The notes under the pieces were generated by a model. It did no database searches. It worked only from the letters and a program-made list of their open reading frames with translations, and was not told the origin of the DNA. This document shows, piece by piece, positions 46,258 to 55,619 of a stretch of 61,956 nt of DNA (the first letter of the stretch is position 1; each line of letters opens with the position of its first letter). Source of the stretch: Bacilli bacterium (GTDB lineage: Bacteria; Bacillota_I; Bacilli_A; RF39; UBA660); contig JAGHHZ010000029.1 of the NCBI GenBank assembly GCA_017887425.1, forward strand, positions 1 to 61,956. The letters are read 5' to 3'. Made by a program: the position numbers and the translations under genes.

Positions 46258-47474
46258 TAAGTTTTAATATCTAAATCATAAATATTATTAATATCATCTT
46301 CTAAATCTTTAGGAACAGTAATAGTATTCTTGTCCCCATCAGATATATAGCGATTATTCTCTAAAATATCAAAATTCATTTCAATATCAAATTCTACCCC
46401 ATTATTATCATATGCTCTAATTCGCTTTAAGAAAGTTTTATCAAAACTAGAACTAAATGGTGAAGATTCCGCTTCCCAACCAACTCTTAAAGCAGCCTCT
46501 GTTGTATATTCATTACCATTGTAACTACCATTTAAAATAACCGGAAAATTTTCATGGTCTTTATTATATGGAGAGCCAAATGGTAATGCTACGATATTAA
46601 CATACTTGCCAGGAATATATTTATCTAATAAATTATATAGACTACCAATTTCTTGAGCTGACTTTTCTTTAGAAATTGTTGTAAAATCAGCATGAGAATA
46701 ACTATGATTACCAATATCATAACCATGATCAACTAACCAATTTAATATTTTTTCATTATATTCGCTTTGTTGAAATAATCCACCATTGACAAAAAATGTC
46801 GCTGTAACATTAAAATCAGGATATTTTTGTTTAAATTGTTCTAATACACCAACTGCTGAATTAGGATCGATAATAATTTCCCCATTTTCATCTAATCCAG
46901 TTACTTTAATATTATTTTCAAGACCATCATCAAATGTTAAAATAATTGGACTATATCCCGCCTCAACATCGATAACACCATTAATATAATCTTCTAATCT
47001 AATCATTCGGTAGCCACTATTATAATAAAACTCTAAATCCTTAATAAAAGCTTCTTTGGTTCTTTGATATCCATCTTTATCAACGTTACCACCAGTATAT
47101 TCATTATCTGTAATATTGTGAATACCATGATACATCATAATAGGTACATCACCTAATTCATTAACTTTTAATTCTTCATAATTTATACCTAATGAAACAT
47201 AAATAGTTAAAGTATCATCTTTATTTATTTCTTGATCTACTTCAATACTTTGATCAAAAATTTTATCTTTTTCGAAAGAATTGACTTGTTCTTCAACTAC
47301 TAAATTTAAATTATTCTCTTTTGCAAACGCTTCAGCCTCTGCTACTGTTTTATTAGTTAAGTCAATCATCAAGGTATTATCCTTAGGTTTTAATAAATAA
47401 ATAACAGCTCCAACTATTAAAATTAAGACTATAATAGCGATAATAATTCGGTCAATCCGCAATTTTCTTTTCAT
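46254..47474 (-). CDS. Membrane-anchored PASTA - polysaccharide deacetylase (NodB) protein
   Basis: 406 residues: membrane anchor (about 10-28), a PASTA domain (about 33-95, MIDLTNKTVAEAEAFAKENN) and a NodB deacetylase (about 105-370) with PIMMYHGI, ILTFDDGLENN and NHSYSHADF (metal-binding Asp and two His). The PASTA part should bind muropeptide or beta-lactam-like ligands, placing the deacetylase at cell-wall synthesis sites. GGTGAGATT before ATG, TATAAT 16 nt upstream. Its TGA stop lies in the -35 of the T-box promoter. Confidence 0.88.
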   Translation of the reverse strand: MKRKLRIDRIIIAIIVLILIVGAVIYLLKPKDNTLMIDLTNKTVAEAEAFAKENNLNLVVEEQVNSFEKDKIFDQSIEVDQEINKDDTLTIYVSLGINYEELKVNELGDVPIMMYHGIHNITDNEYTGGNVDKDGYQRTKEAFIKDLEFYYNSGYRMIRLEDYINGVIDVEAGYSPIILTFDDGLENNIKVTGLDENGEIIIDPNSAVGVLEQFKQKYPDFNVTATFFVNGGLFQQSEYNEKILNWLVDHGYDIGNHSYSHADFTTISKEKSAQEIGSLYNLLDKYIPGKYVNIVALPFGSPYNKDHENFPVILNGSYNGNEYTTEAALRVGWEAESSPFSSSFDKTFLKRIRAYDNNGVEFDIEMNFDILENNRYISDGDKNTITVPKDLEDDINNIYDLDIKTY

Positions 47475-47490
47475 AATCTCACCATTTTAT

Positions 47491-47496
47491 ATTATA
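47491..47496 (-). promoter_or_regulatory. -10 box, minimal leader, PASTA-NodB gene
   Basis: TATAAT on the minus strand 16 nt before the ATG at 47474, with GGTGA between. Confidence 0.55.
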
Positions 47497-47546
47497 CACC
47501 CAATCAATAATTTTATAAAGACATAAAATGATATTAGGTGATTTAT

Positions 47547-47717
47547 ATGTTCCATAGATGGTCTAGAAACACTTGGTGTTTATGCTTGCTCGCCCTTATT
47601 ATTATTTTTTGTTGGCAAGTATTTATTACTTTCTTTCTTATTAGTCGCTTTAATTTACTTTTATTATTCTTCTTATGGTTACTTATTTTATATGCTTTGT
47701 TCCGCATAATATGGTGA
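47547..47717 (+). CDS. Small Trp/Leu-rich membrane protein, 56 residues
   Basis: ATG at 47547 with the local RBS pattern TTAGGTGATTTAT and a TAAAAT box 17 nt upstream. The product starts MFHRWSRNTWCLCLLA and has two adjoining membrane helices (about 13-33 and 36-53), the second FNLLLLFFLWLLILYALF, ending RIIW. No homologue known to me. It fills the gap between two minus-strand genes and overlaps the end of the YsxE-like gene by 30 bp. RBS and promoter make a real gene likely. Confidence 0.65.
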   Translation: MFHRWSRNTWCLCLLALIIIFCWQVFITFFLISRFNLLLLFFLWLLILYALFRIIW

Positions 47718-48578
47718 GATTAAATTTTCCGTTTTAAATAACAAATCCATCATTTGACTAATTTCTTTTGTCATTATATAGACACTTTTATCAAAATCTA
47801 ATTTAGGAGGTAAAGCTATTAAAATAAATAATAATTTTCTCTCGTCTTTTTGTAAGGGATAACTTTGTTCATAATGCTTTAATATATCTTCAAAATTATA
47901 ATCTAAACCATGACGTTTATATAAAATATATAAATCAAAGATTGGTATCCCTATTTTAGCTTTATCCCAACTAATCAAGTAACTATTTTCACTTTTAATA
48001 AAGTGACTTAAATCTAAATTATTGTGTAGTACTACAACCCTTTGCTTTGTTTTTTCCTTAACTAGATCATACCAATTATCAATTTCATAATTACAAAAAT
48101 TTAAAGCATTAAAAATTCTCGAAATGTTTCTTGCCAACATATATTCACTAGGGCTCATAAAAACGTGAGTATCAATTAAAGTGATTAAATCAGTATAGTA
48201 ACTATTTAAATACTCAATATTATTTTTAATATCTTCATATATTTGTTTATAATCTTCAAAATCTATTTCTTTATAATGTGTCGTTTTATTATGAAGCAAA
48301 GTAATTAAATTAATTAAATCCAACATCTTTTGTTCATTAGGATAATCAATATCATCTAAATACTCAGTAATCTCATATTCTTCCTCTTCGTCATTTATAT
48401 TTTTTGGATAATAATTAAAACTTCGTGATTTTAAATAGTCGAATATCTTCTTATCTTTTAAATTCTTTTTAATCACAAAACGCCCCATCTCTGTATCAAC
48501 GATGGTTGCCTTACCATTAGTTATATAGCGATGGGGTTTTAAATTATGCTTTTTTAATATTTCATTAATTTGTTTCAT
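47688..48578 (-). CDS. CotS/YsxE-like spore-coat kinase-fold protein
   Basis: 296 residues of the aminoglycoside-phosphotransferase fold: an N-lobe (HRYITNGKATIVDTEMGRFV), a catalytic-loop relic VVLHNNLDLSHF (normally HGDLHxxN) and LISWDKAKIGIPIFDLYIL (DFG-like region). The HGD catalytic Asp is Asn, so phosphotransfer is doubtful, as for several spore-coat kinase relatives. Adjacent to a SpoVID-like gene as ysxE is in Bacillus, with a 14-bp overlap. Confidence 0.75.
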   Translation of the reverse strand: MKQINEILKKHNLKPHRYITNGKATIVDTEMGRFVIKKNLKDKKIFDYLKSRSFNYYPKNINDEEEEYEITEYLDDIDYPNEQKMLDLINLITLLHNKTTHYKEIDFEDYKQIYEDIKNNIEYLNSYYTDLITLIDTHVFMSPSEYMLARNISRIFNALNFCNYEIDNWYDLVKEKTKQRVVVLHNNLDLSHFIKSENSYLISWDKAKIGIPIFDLYILYKRHGLDYNFEDILKHYEQSYPLQKDERKLLFILIALPPKLDFDKSVYIMTKEISQMMDLLFKTENLISPYYAEQSI

Positions 48579-49200
48579 GAACAGATGGTATTATTAACTT
48601 ATCGCCTATTTTAAGTTCACTAATATCGTTATATTGTTCTAATAATTCTTTACTGACATTATATTTTAAAGTTATACTTTCTAAAGTATCACTTTCTTTA
48701 ACAATACATATTCGATATGTTGCATAAGTTTCATTACTATCATCAAAGTTATCAAATAATGTTTTTACTTCTTCCGTATCTAATCTTGTCTCTTCTTTTT
48801 CTAAAACAACATCTTTTTCCTCTTTAATAACTGGAACTACTTTTTCTTCTTCATATTTAAAAGGTGGTAATATTTCTTCTTCTTTTAAATTATCTAAACC
48901 TATTTCAATACTTACACTTAATAAATTATCGTTAACTATTTCATAATAAAAATCATCAATATTTATTTTCATGTTATCTAAAATATAACGTTCACTCATT
49001 TCGATATTAACTGGTATATTATATTTAAATTCTTCCGTATTGACACTAGTATCATTTATTTTATAACTACCACTAATAACTAAATTACCTTTAATTGTTC
49101 TATTTTCTAAATTAAGTTCGTGATCTAAAGCAATGCTTGTTATTTCCGCAATATTCGTTTTAAAAGTTATATCTTTTTTTAAAGGTACAGTTTTTTTCAT
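48565..49200 (-). CDS. SpoVID-like spore morphogenesis protein with LysM domain
   Basis: 211 residues: an N-terminal beta-sheet domain (about 1-105, SIALDHELNLENRTIKGNLV, SGSYKIN) like the SpoVID/SPOCS domain, an acidic Lys/Glu linker, and a C-terminal LysM (about 162-207, IVKESDTLESITLKYNVSKE, LKIGDKLIIP). In Bacillus SpoVID attaches the coat to the spore surface and lies beside ysxE. GGGAGTGA before the ATG; TATAAT 17 nt upstream. Shorter than SpoVID of Bacillus subtilis, which has a long middle region. Confidence 0.78.
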   Translation of the reverse strand: MKKTVPLKKDITFKTNIAEITSIALDHELNLENRTIKGNLVISGSYKINDTSVNTEEFKYNIPVNIEMSERYILDNMKINIDDFYYEIVNDNLLSVSIEIGLDNLKEEEILPPFKYEEEKVVPVIKEEKDVVLEKEETRLDTEEVKTLFDNFDDSNETYATYRICIVKESDTLESITLKYNVSKELLEQYNDISELKIGDKLIIPSVHETN

Positions 49201-49217
49201 CTTATCACTCCCATTAA

Positions 49218-49223
49218 ATTATA
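49218..49223 (-). promoter_or_regulatory. -10 box, minimal leader, SpoVID-like gene
   Basis: TATAAT 17 nt before the ATG at 49200, with GGGAGTGA between. No sigma-E or sigma-K consensus was recognised. Confidence 0.45.
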
Positions 49224-49246
49224 TGAGAATTTATTTATTCTATACA

Positions 49247-49282
49247 TAAAAACCTGTTGAAAATGTTATATTTCAACAGGTT
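49247..49282 (-). terminator. Terminator of the lon operon
   Basis: AACCTGTTGAAA / TTTCAACAGGTT stem, 12 bp, with T tract on the minus strand. Confidence 0.88.
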
Positions 49283-50006
49283 CATTAAATCTTTTATAAT
49301 GTTTATTGTTTTGTTTAATAATAAATATTTTAGTTTCTAAAGGCTCATCACGGAAAATATCCATATGTTTGCGGTTATAATCGATTACCTTTTTAACTCT
49401 TGTTTTAAATATTGGGAATTGTAAAAGTTCAGGACACTGTTTAATAATCACATTTAAACTAGCAAAGAAAAATTCATCATTAGCTAAAGATTCGATACTA
49501 TTATCAAATGTCTCTTCATCAACTTCATCAGATAAATAAGTTAATAAAATAAAATCATAACCGAGAGATTTTCTAACAAACTCCTCGTATTTTTTATACT
49601 TTTTATATGATATTTGGCGTCCTAATTTAACATCAGTTCGTATCGTAATTTCATGAAATACCCATTCATAATTAGAAGTATCACTACTCATTTGATTTAA
49701 TTTTAAAACTAAATCATTAAAAATATCACAGTAATATTTTTTAGTATCATCATCTTGATAAACGGCATTATTTCTAATGTAATTAATCAAAGTATATAAT
49801 CTATCTTTAACATCTAAATCCGAATAAGCATAATCCGTATCAACATATATAGCAATATAATTAATTAGAATAGCTAAAAAATCACTATTAAATATATAAA
49901 AATCATAGGATCCATTTCTAGCGCCTTTATAAATATCGTCATCATATAAACAGCTTTGCAAAAATTTTGTATAATAATAAGTTCTTATTGTTTCATCATC
50001 GAACAT
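49266..50006 (-). CDS. Unknown helical protein translated with Lon
   Basis: 246 residues, acidic and rich in Tyr and Asp at the start (MFDDETIRTYYYTKFLQSCL), all-helical by composition, no signal or membrane helix. No family recognised. It overlaps lon by 11 bp and ends in its own terminator, so it is cotranscribed with Lon. An adaptor or substrate role for Lon is a guess from context. Confidence 0.55.
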   Translation of the reverse strand: MFDDETIRTYYYTKFLQSCLYDDDIYKGARNGSYDFYIFNSDFLAILINYIAIYVDTDYAYSDLDVKDRLYTLINYIRNNAVYQDDDTKKYYCDIFNDLVLKLNQMSSDTSNYEWVFHEITIRTDVKLGRQISYKKYKKYEEFVRKSLGYDFILLTYLSDEVDEETFDNSIESLANDEFFFASLNVIIKQCPELLQFPIFKTRVKKVIDYNRKHMDIFRDEPLETKIFIIKQNNKHYKRFNEPVEI

Positions 50007-52296
50007 CTTTAATCACCTTGTAAACTTCTTTAAAACTTTTAACTTTAATAAACTTTATATTGTTTTTAACTTCATCTGGCAACTCTTCTAAATCTTTAGC
50101 ATTATCAAAAGGAATAATAATTGTTTTAATGCCACTTCTTAAAGCACCAATTGATTTTTCTTTTAATCCTCCAATAGCTAAAACATGTCCTCTTAATGTT
50201 ATTTCTCCTGTTAAAGCTAAAGTGTTGGGAATTTTAGTTTTAGTTATCGCACTTAAAATAGCTAAAGTTAAAGCTATTCCCGCACTAGGACCATCTTTTT
50301 TTATTGCCCCCTCTGGAACATGAATATGAATATCATTATTAATCAAATCATCATAATTTATTTTATAATACTGATAGTTAGACTTTAAATAATTTAAAGC
50401 AATCGAAGCACTTTCTTTCATAACTTCGCCTAAACTACCAGTCAAAATTAAATTGCCTTTACCTTTAAAATAATTAACTTCAATTGGTAAAGTGTCGCCA
50501 CCATAAATAGTATAAGCCAATCCATTAACAACACCAACTTGTGATTTTGTTTTAGTATTAAATTTATATTTTTCTTTCCCTAAGTATTTTTCTAATACTT
50601 TATCATTTATATTGATTTTATTAACTTTAATATTATTCATCACAATTTGCGTAACTATTTTTCTAACTAATTTATCTAATTGTCTTTCTAATTCTCTAAC
50701 ACCAGACTCTTTCGTATAATTGCGAATTATTTTTAAAATAGTATCATTATTTATATTAATAAAATCCTCATTCAAACCTTTTTCTTTAATGATTTTAGGT
50801 AATAAATGTTTAGTAGCAATATCTAATTTTTCAAATTCTGTATACCCTGAAATATTAATTATTTCTAATCTATCTCTTAAAGCTTCAGGTATATTTTCAA
50901 TATAATTAGCGGTTAAAATAAATAATACATGTGATAAATCAAAATCTTCTTCAATATAATTATCACTAAAATATTTATTTTGTTCTGGATCTAGTACACC
51001 TAATAAACTACTAACCGGATCATTGTGGTATTCATTACTCATTTTATCAATTTCATCGATTAAAAATAAAGGATTACTACTTTTAGCTTTTTTTAAAGAA
51101 GCGATTATTCTTCCAGGACTAGCTCCAACATAAGTTTTCCGATGACCTAAAATTTCTGATTCGTCTTTTATTCCACTAACAGATATTTTAACAAAATTTC
51201 TTTTCATCGCTTCAGCAATACTAAAAGCTAAACTAGTTTTTCCAACTCCTGGCGGACCAACTAAGCAAATAATTGGACTATTATTACCTTTACTTAATTT
51301 TTTAACTGCCAAATATTCAATTATTCTTTGTTTAACTTCCTCTAATCCGTAATGTGATTTATCCAAAGAAGCGCGAACACTTCTCAAATCATCGTTATCT
51401 TTAGTAAAAACATTCCAAGGTAAGTCAAGTAACCATTCAATATAATCTCTAATTACATTAATTTCGGGTGACATACTAGAACCAGTTTCATAACGACTCA
51501 ACTCAAAATTTAATCTTTCTTTTATTTTTTTAGGACAATCTAGTTTGTCGATTCTTAATTTTAATTTTTCAACATCACTTTCTTTATTAGATGTCTCTCC
51601 TAATTCTTCTTTAAGTAATTTTATCTTTTCTTTTATAAGAAATTCTTTTTGACTATCGTCCATTTCTTTACGAATTTTCATATCGATTTTTCTTTCGATT
51701 TGAAACATCTCTTTTTCTTGATATATATCTTTTAACAACATCTCGCCACGAACATTAGGATTAGTTATATTTAAATATTCTAGCATTCTTTTTCTATTAT
51801 TAATCAAAGTTGGTACTACAATATCTGTAAATTTATCTAGACTTTTTTCCTTTTCAATTAAAGAAATCATACTATTACTAATATATGGTATATTTTTAAC
51901 ATAGCTTTTAATTTCTTTAACTAATTTATTAATAATTATCTCTTCATTATCAACTTTTTCAACTTCTATTTCACTAACGATTGATTCTAAAGGTTCTTTT
52001 ACTTTGTTTAAGTTTAAAAATTCGACGATATTAACTCTTCTTAAACCTTTTATATCAACTCTAGTATTACCATTAGGTAGCACTAAATTATTTTCTATTT
52101 TTGATAAAATACCGATTTTAGGCAAGTTACGACTGTCATATTCACTAACTACTAAAATGTAATTATCGTGAAACAATAAAGACATATCAATAACATTGTT
52201 ATCGGTATTTTTGGAATCAAATTCTAATTTTAAAGTGTTTTGTGGTAATAAAATAATACCTTTTAAAAGGATAACTGGTAAATTATATTTTTTCAA
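49996..52296 (-). CDS. lon: ATP-dependent Lon protease
   Basis: 766 residues. N-terminal substrate domain (about 1-190), AAA+ module with Walker A GPPGVGKTS and FLIDEIDKM, and the C-terminal peptidase with the catalytic Ser in KDGPSAGIALT and Lys in GLKEKSIGALR. Degrades misfolded and regulatory proteins. TTG start at 52296 with GGAAGTGA upstream; TGCTATAAT further upstream is an extended -10. Lon next to spoVID-ysxE echoes the Bacillus region. Confidence 0.97.
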   Translation of the reverse strand: MKKYNLPVILLKGIILLPQNTLKLEFDSKNTDNNVIDMSLLFHDNYILVVSEYDSRNLPKIGILSKIENNLVLPNGNTRVDIKGLRRVNIVEFLNLNKVKEPLESIVSEIEVEKVDNEEIIINKLVKEIKSYVKNIPYISNSMISLIEKEKSLDKFTDIVVPTLINNRKRMLEYLNITNPNVRGEMLLKDIYQEKEMFQIERKIDMKIRKEMDDSQKEFLIKEKIKLLKEELGETSNKESDVEKLKLRIDKLDCPKKIKERLNFELSRYETGSSMSPEINVIRDYIEWLLDLPWNVFTKDNDDLRSVRASLDKSHYGLEEVKQRIIEYLAVKKLSKGNNSPIICLVGPPGVGKTSLAFSIAEAMKRNFVKISVSGIKDESEILGHRKTYVGASPGRIIASLKKAKSSNPLFLIDEIDKMSNEYHNDPVSSLLGVLDPEQNKYFSDNYIEEDFDLSHVLFILTANYIENIPEALRDRLEIINISGYTEFEKLDIATKHLLPKIIKEKGLNEDFININNDTILKIIRNYTKESGVRELERQLDKLVRKIVTQIVMNNIKVNKININDKVLEKYLGKEKYKFNTKTKSQVGVVNGLAYTIYGGDTLPIEVNYFKGKGNLILTGSLGEVMKESASIALNYLKSNYQYYKINYDDLINNDIHIHVPEGAIKKDGPSAGIALTLAILSAITKTKIPNTLALTGEITLRGHVLAIGGLKEKSIGALRSGIKTIIIPFDNAKDLEELPDEVKNNIKFIKVKSFKEVYKVIKDVR

Positions 52297-52379
52297 GATA
52301 AATCACTTCCTTTTAAACTTGACTACTATTATAGCATAAAAAAGGAGTTATTCATCTACTATTTATTGGTATTTTTAAA

Positions 52380-52404
52380 GAAAAAGCAAAGTATTACACT
52401 TTGC
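52380..52404 (-). terminator. Terminator of the pilin-like gene
   Basis: GCAAAGT / ACTTTGC stem and five T on the minus strand. Confidence 0.75.
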
Positions 52405-52410
52405 CCTTAA

Positions 52411-55400
52411 TCATCTATAAATTTTCACTGTATAAAGTTTCGTTTCAGCTCCAAGATTACCAGCTTTATCAACAACCCTAAATTTAACATTAGCTGTTCC
52501 ATTCCATGTCGTTGCAGTCCAACCAGTCCAATTATAAGCTAATTTTCCCCAAGATGAATTGCCTACAATATAATGCTCATAATGATCAAAACCACTTGTA
52601 TCTGTTTTATTATAACTTAGTACTGCATAAACAGATGTATTTGTAGTAGTACCTGGAGTATAACTAGGACCACTTGTACTATTCTTTTTCCACACAACAG
52701 TTGGTGCACTAGGAGCAACAGTATCCACCTTTATTGTATACTTTCCAATTTTATACGAAGGAGTTCCAGCATTGTTGACTCCTCTAAAATAGACTTCTGT
52801 AGTTCCCTCTTTGCTTATAATCATAGTATCCCCAGTAATTTTATTCCAAGTAGTACCATTATAAGAATATTCATAGTGGCTTAATCCACTTGGACCAACA
52901 CCAACTGATAATTTTACATATACCTTTTTATTTGACCAAGTACCTGTCGAATATTTTTCACCTCTTGTGCTATTTTTTCTAAAATCAGCTTCCATTTTTC
53001 CAAGTTGAACCGTATCTACTTTGATATATTCTCTATATGTTTCTCCTACATTTCCCGCATTATCAATTGCTCTAAAATAGTAGCTAGTTATCCAATCATT
53101 TGGTAAAATATGGTATGAATCTATGTTAACAGAGCTAGAAACTTTAGTCCAATTTTTATTATCTCTAGAATATTCATAATAAGCTATTCCACTTGTATCA
53201 TTTTTGTTATAACTTAAGCTAACCTTAACAATTTCATTGCTCCAAGTATTCGCCACATATCTAGTGCCACTTTTAGATTTAGTCATAGTCAAATTAGGAG
53301 CACTAGGTTTTGTTATATCAATTTTAATTATATTTAGATTAGTAGCATCGCTATACATTCCAGCATTATTCATTACTCTAAAATAAATATTAGTTATTCC
53401 TTCTTCACTCACATACATGCTATTTCCAGACATATCATTCCAAGTAGATTTATTATAAGAATATTGATATTTTCTTATTCCACTAGCACTACTCCCAGAA
53501 TTTTTTAATTCTACATATATTCTCTGATTAGACCATGTATCAGAAATATACGTAGCACCTCCACTATTGTTCTTTTTCATAATAACTGTTGGTTTATTAG
53601 GTATTGCTTTATCAACTTTAATTATGTAATCTCTAGTTGCGGCATTCCCAGCTAAATCAATTGTTGTAATAGTGACAGTAGTTCCTTTTGTATTATTTGT
53701 AATGCTTGATATATTACTTGTTGTACTTGCGTGTCCTGATAATGCATCACTTCCATCTTTTACATTTACTGCAACGTTACTTATATACCAATTATTACTT
53801 CCTGCAGTACCAGAGAATGTTGCTGTTCCTGCTGTTGGTACAGTTTTATCTAATTTATATGTATCACTGCATACCTTAGTTGTTTTATTATTGTTATCTG
53901 TTACTTGAACACATGCTCTATTACTTCCTTCAACTGATATTAAGAAGTCTTTGGTTGTCCCAGTAAAACTTGCTATTGGTGTACATTCACTACTACTGTT
54001 GGTTGTACAACTACTTCCACTTGCTATTCCTGTTCCACTATTATCTGTTATCGTTGCTCTTAAATAGAAATCACTCTTTGCCCAACCGTTACTATTGATT
54101 GCACTACTATCTACTAAGTTAAATACTATTGTTGGAGCATTGGCCTCTACTATGATATTTCTTACTACTTCTCTTACATTTCCGGCTTTATCTACTACTT
54201 TATATGTTACTTGTTTTGTTCCAATTGTTGATGTATCAACTGTTGATGGGGTTACTGTTAATTCGCCATCTATTCCTGATAAGCCATCATTATATGTTAC
54301 TCCACTTGTTAAATTAACTACTTCATTTCGATTGACTTTTATATCCCCAATACTATCTATCGTTGGTAATACTTTATCTATTTGATAATTATTACTACAT
54401 ATTCTATTACTTGTATTATTATTATCAATTGCTTCAACACATATCTTATTTGTTGCACTATTTTCTTCTAATACTACTGTTCCACCATTTTCAATTGTTG
54501 TTGTCGGTTCACATTCGCCTGTTCCTTTACAGTATCTTATCTCTTTTATTCCTAATCCACTATTATCTGTCACATCTATTCTTACTGTCACATTTTCTTT
54601 TGACCAATTATTACTATTAAATGGATTACCTTCCACATTAAATACGATTACTGGTGGTTCACTTATTACTTCGATTGTTCTATTCTTTGTTGTTACATTT
54701 CCTGCCATATCACTTACACTATATGTTACATTCTTTGTTCCAGCTGTTGATGTATCGACTGTATTTGGTGTGATCGTATATGTTCCATCTATTCCCGATA
54801 AATTATCATCTACTTTAACTCCACTAGTTAATTCAACACTTTCATCTTTATCGACTGTTATTAATTCTAATCCATCGATGGTTGGAGATGTTTTATCTAA
54901 ATTAAAGTTTTTACATAAGCTAACACTTTCTTCTAATATATTCGTTGAAGATGCACATATATAGCTTGTTCCTTCATTTGTTATAAATTTTGTATTACTT
55001 CCATTTACTACTGCCTCAGTTGGTTCACATTCACTATTAGATATACAATATTTAATCTCTCCTGTACCTACTAGTGTTGCGGCTATATTTTCTTTAGCCC
55101 AGCCATTACTGTTGATTAGTTCCTTATTATAAATAATATCTATTGCTGGCACTTCAATAATACATTCATTATCATATTCAAAGATATATTGTTTATGGTC
55201 TTCATCCCAATAATACCATACACATCCATTCATTTCTGATTCATCAATTGGACTTTTGATATTCAAAGTTAAGAATCCCTCATCTTGCAATTCACTTACA
55301 AACAAAGGTGATCTTTTTGGCGAATAGCCCAAATCATTAGATGTACCATATTCTTTTGCTGCATGTATAATATTGTTAACTGCCCTTCTATATGCAGCCT

Positions 55401-55548
55401 CACGGCTATTTTCTAATAATTTATCGACTATTGGTATAGTTATTAAAGATATTATAGCTAATATAATTAATACGCCCAACAACTCAATTATAGTAAATGC
55501 TTTATCATCCTTTCTTTTATCATTTGTTAATTTACGAGCTTTCTTCAT
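52411..55548 (-). CDS. Giant type IV pilin-like protein with repeated adhesin domains
   Basis: 1045 residues. Residues 1-50 are a class III prepilin signal and pilin helix: basic leader, then A|FTIIE with Glu at +5, and ELLGVLIILAIISLITIPIV. A short pilin-like part follows (to about 130). Then come Ig-like modules in two alternating types: Cys-containing ones starting with WAKENI/WSKENV and DUF5011-like ones with LTSGVxxxDxLSGIDG and KNVTYSVSDMAGNV. From about 640 there are four modules of 90-100 residues with TWSNxxxYV and YEYSxDxxxW. No pilus assembly genes are present in the window. The protein is probably displayed by a prepilin peptidase-dependent machine as an adhesin. Confidence 0.85.
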   Translation of the reverse strand: MKKARKLTNDKRKDDKAFTIIELLGVLIILAIISLITIPIVDKLLENSREAAYRRAVNNIIHAAKEYGTSNDLGYSPKRSPLFVSELQDEGFLTLNIKSPIDESEMNGCVWYYWDEDHKQYIFEYDNECIIEVPAIDIIYNKELINSNGWAKENIAATLVGTGEIKYCISNSECEPTEAVVNGSNTKFITNEGTSYICASSTNILEESVSLCKNFNLDKTSPTIDGLELITVDKDESVELTSGVKVDDNLSGIDGTYTITPNTVDTSTAGTKNVTYSVSDMAGNVTTKNRTIEVISEPPVIVFNVEGNPFNSNNWSKENVTVRIDVTDNSGLGIKEIRYCKGTGECEPTTTIENGGTVVLEENSATNKICVEAIDNNNTSNRICSNNYQIDKVLPTIDSIGDIKVNRNEVVNLTSGVTYNDGLSGIDGELTVTPSTVDTSTIGTKQVTYKVVDKAGNVREVVRNIIVEANAPTIVFNLVDSSAINSNGWAKSDFYLRATITDNSGTGIASGSSCTTNSSSECTPIASFTGTTKDFLISVEGSNRACVQVTDNNNKTTKVCSDTYKLDKTVPTAGTATFSGTAGSNNWYISNVAVNVKDGSDALSGHASTTSNISSITNNTKGTTVTITTIDLAGNAATRDYIIKVDKAIPNKPTVIMKKNNSGGATYISDTWSNQRIYVELKNSGSSASGIRKYQYSYNKSTWNDMSGNSMYVSEEGITNIYFRVMNNAGMYSDATNLNIIKIDITKPSAPNLTMTKSKSGTRYVANTWSNEIVKVSLSYNKNDTSGIAYYEYSRDNKNWTKVSSSVNIDSYHILPNDWITSYYFRAIDNAGNVGETYREYIKVDTVQLGKMEADFRKNSTRGEKYSTGTWSNKKVYVKLSVGVGPSGLSHYEYSYNGTTWNKITGDTMIISKEGTTEVYFRGVNNAGTPSYKIGKYTIKVDTVAPSAPTVVWKKNSTSGPSYTPGTTTNTSVYAVLSYNKTDTSGFDHYEHYIVGNSSWGKLAYNWTGWTATTWNGTANVKFRVVDKAGNLGAETKLYTVKIYR

Positions 55549-55582
55549 TGTAATACAACTCCTTATTTTTATTTCTACCTCA

Positions 55583-55611
55583 ATTTTATATTAGTTAACA
55601 CTAAAAGTCAA
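55583..55611 (-). promoter_or_regulatory. Promoter of the pilin-like gene
   Basis: TTGACT (55611-55606), 17-bp spacer, TAAAAT (55588-55583); AAGGAG lies upstream of the ATG. Confidence 0.7.
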
Positions 55612-55619
55612 TACTTTTT

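Noticed and set aside
53672..54964. Several plus-strand open frames in the pilin-like gene
   Set aside because: They are antisense shadows of the repeat modules, with Leu/Thr/Val bias, no RBS and no family match.
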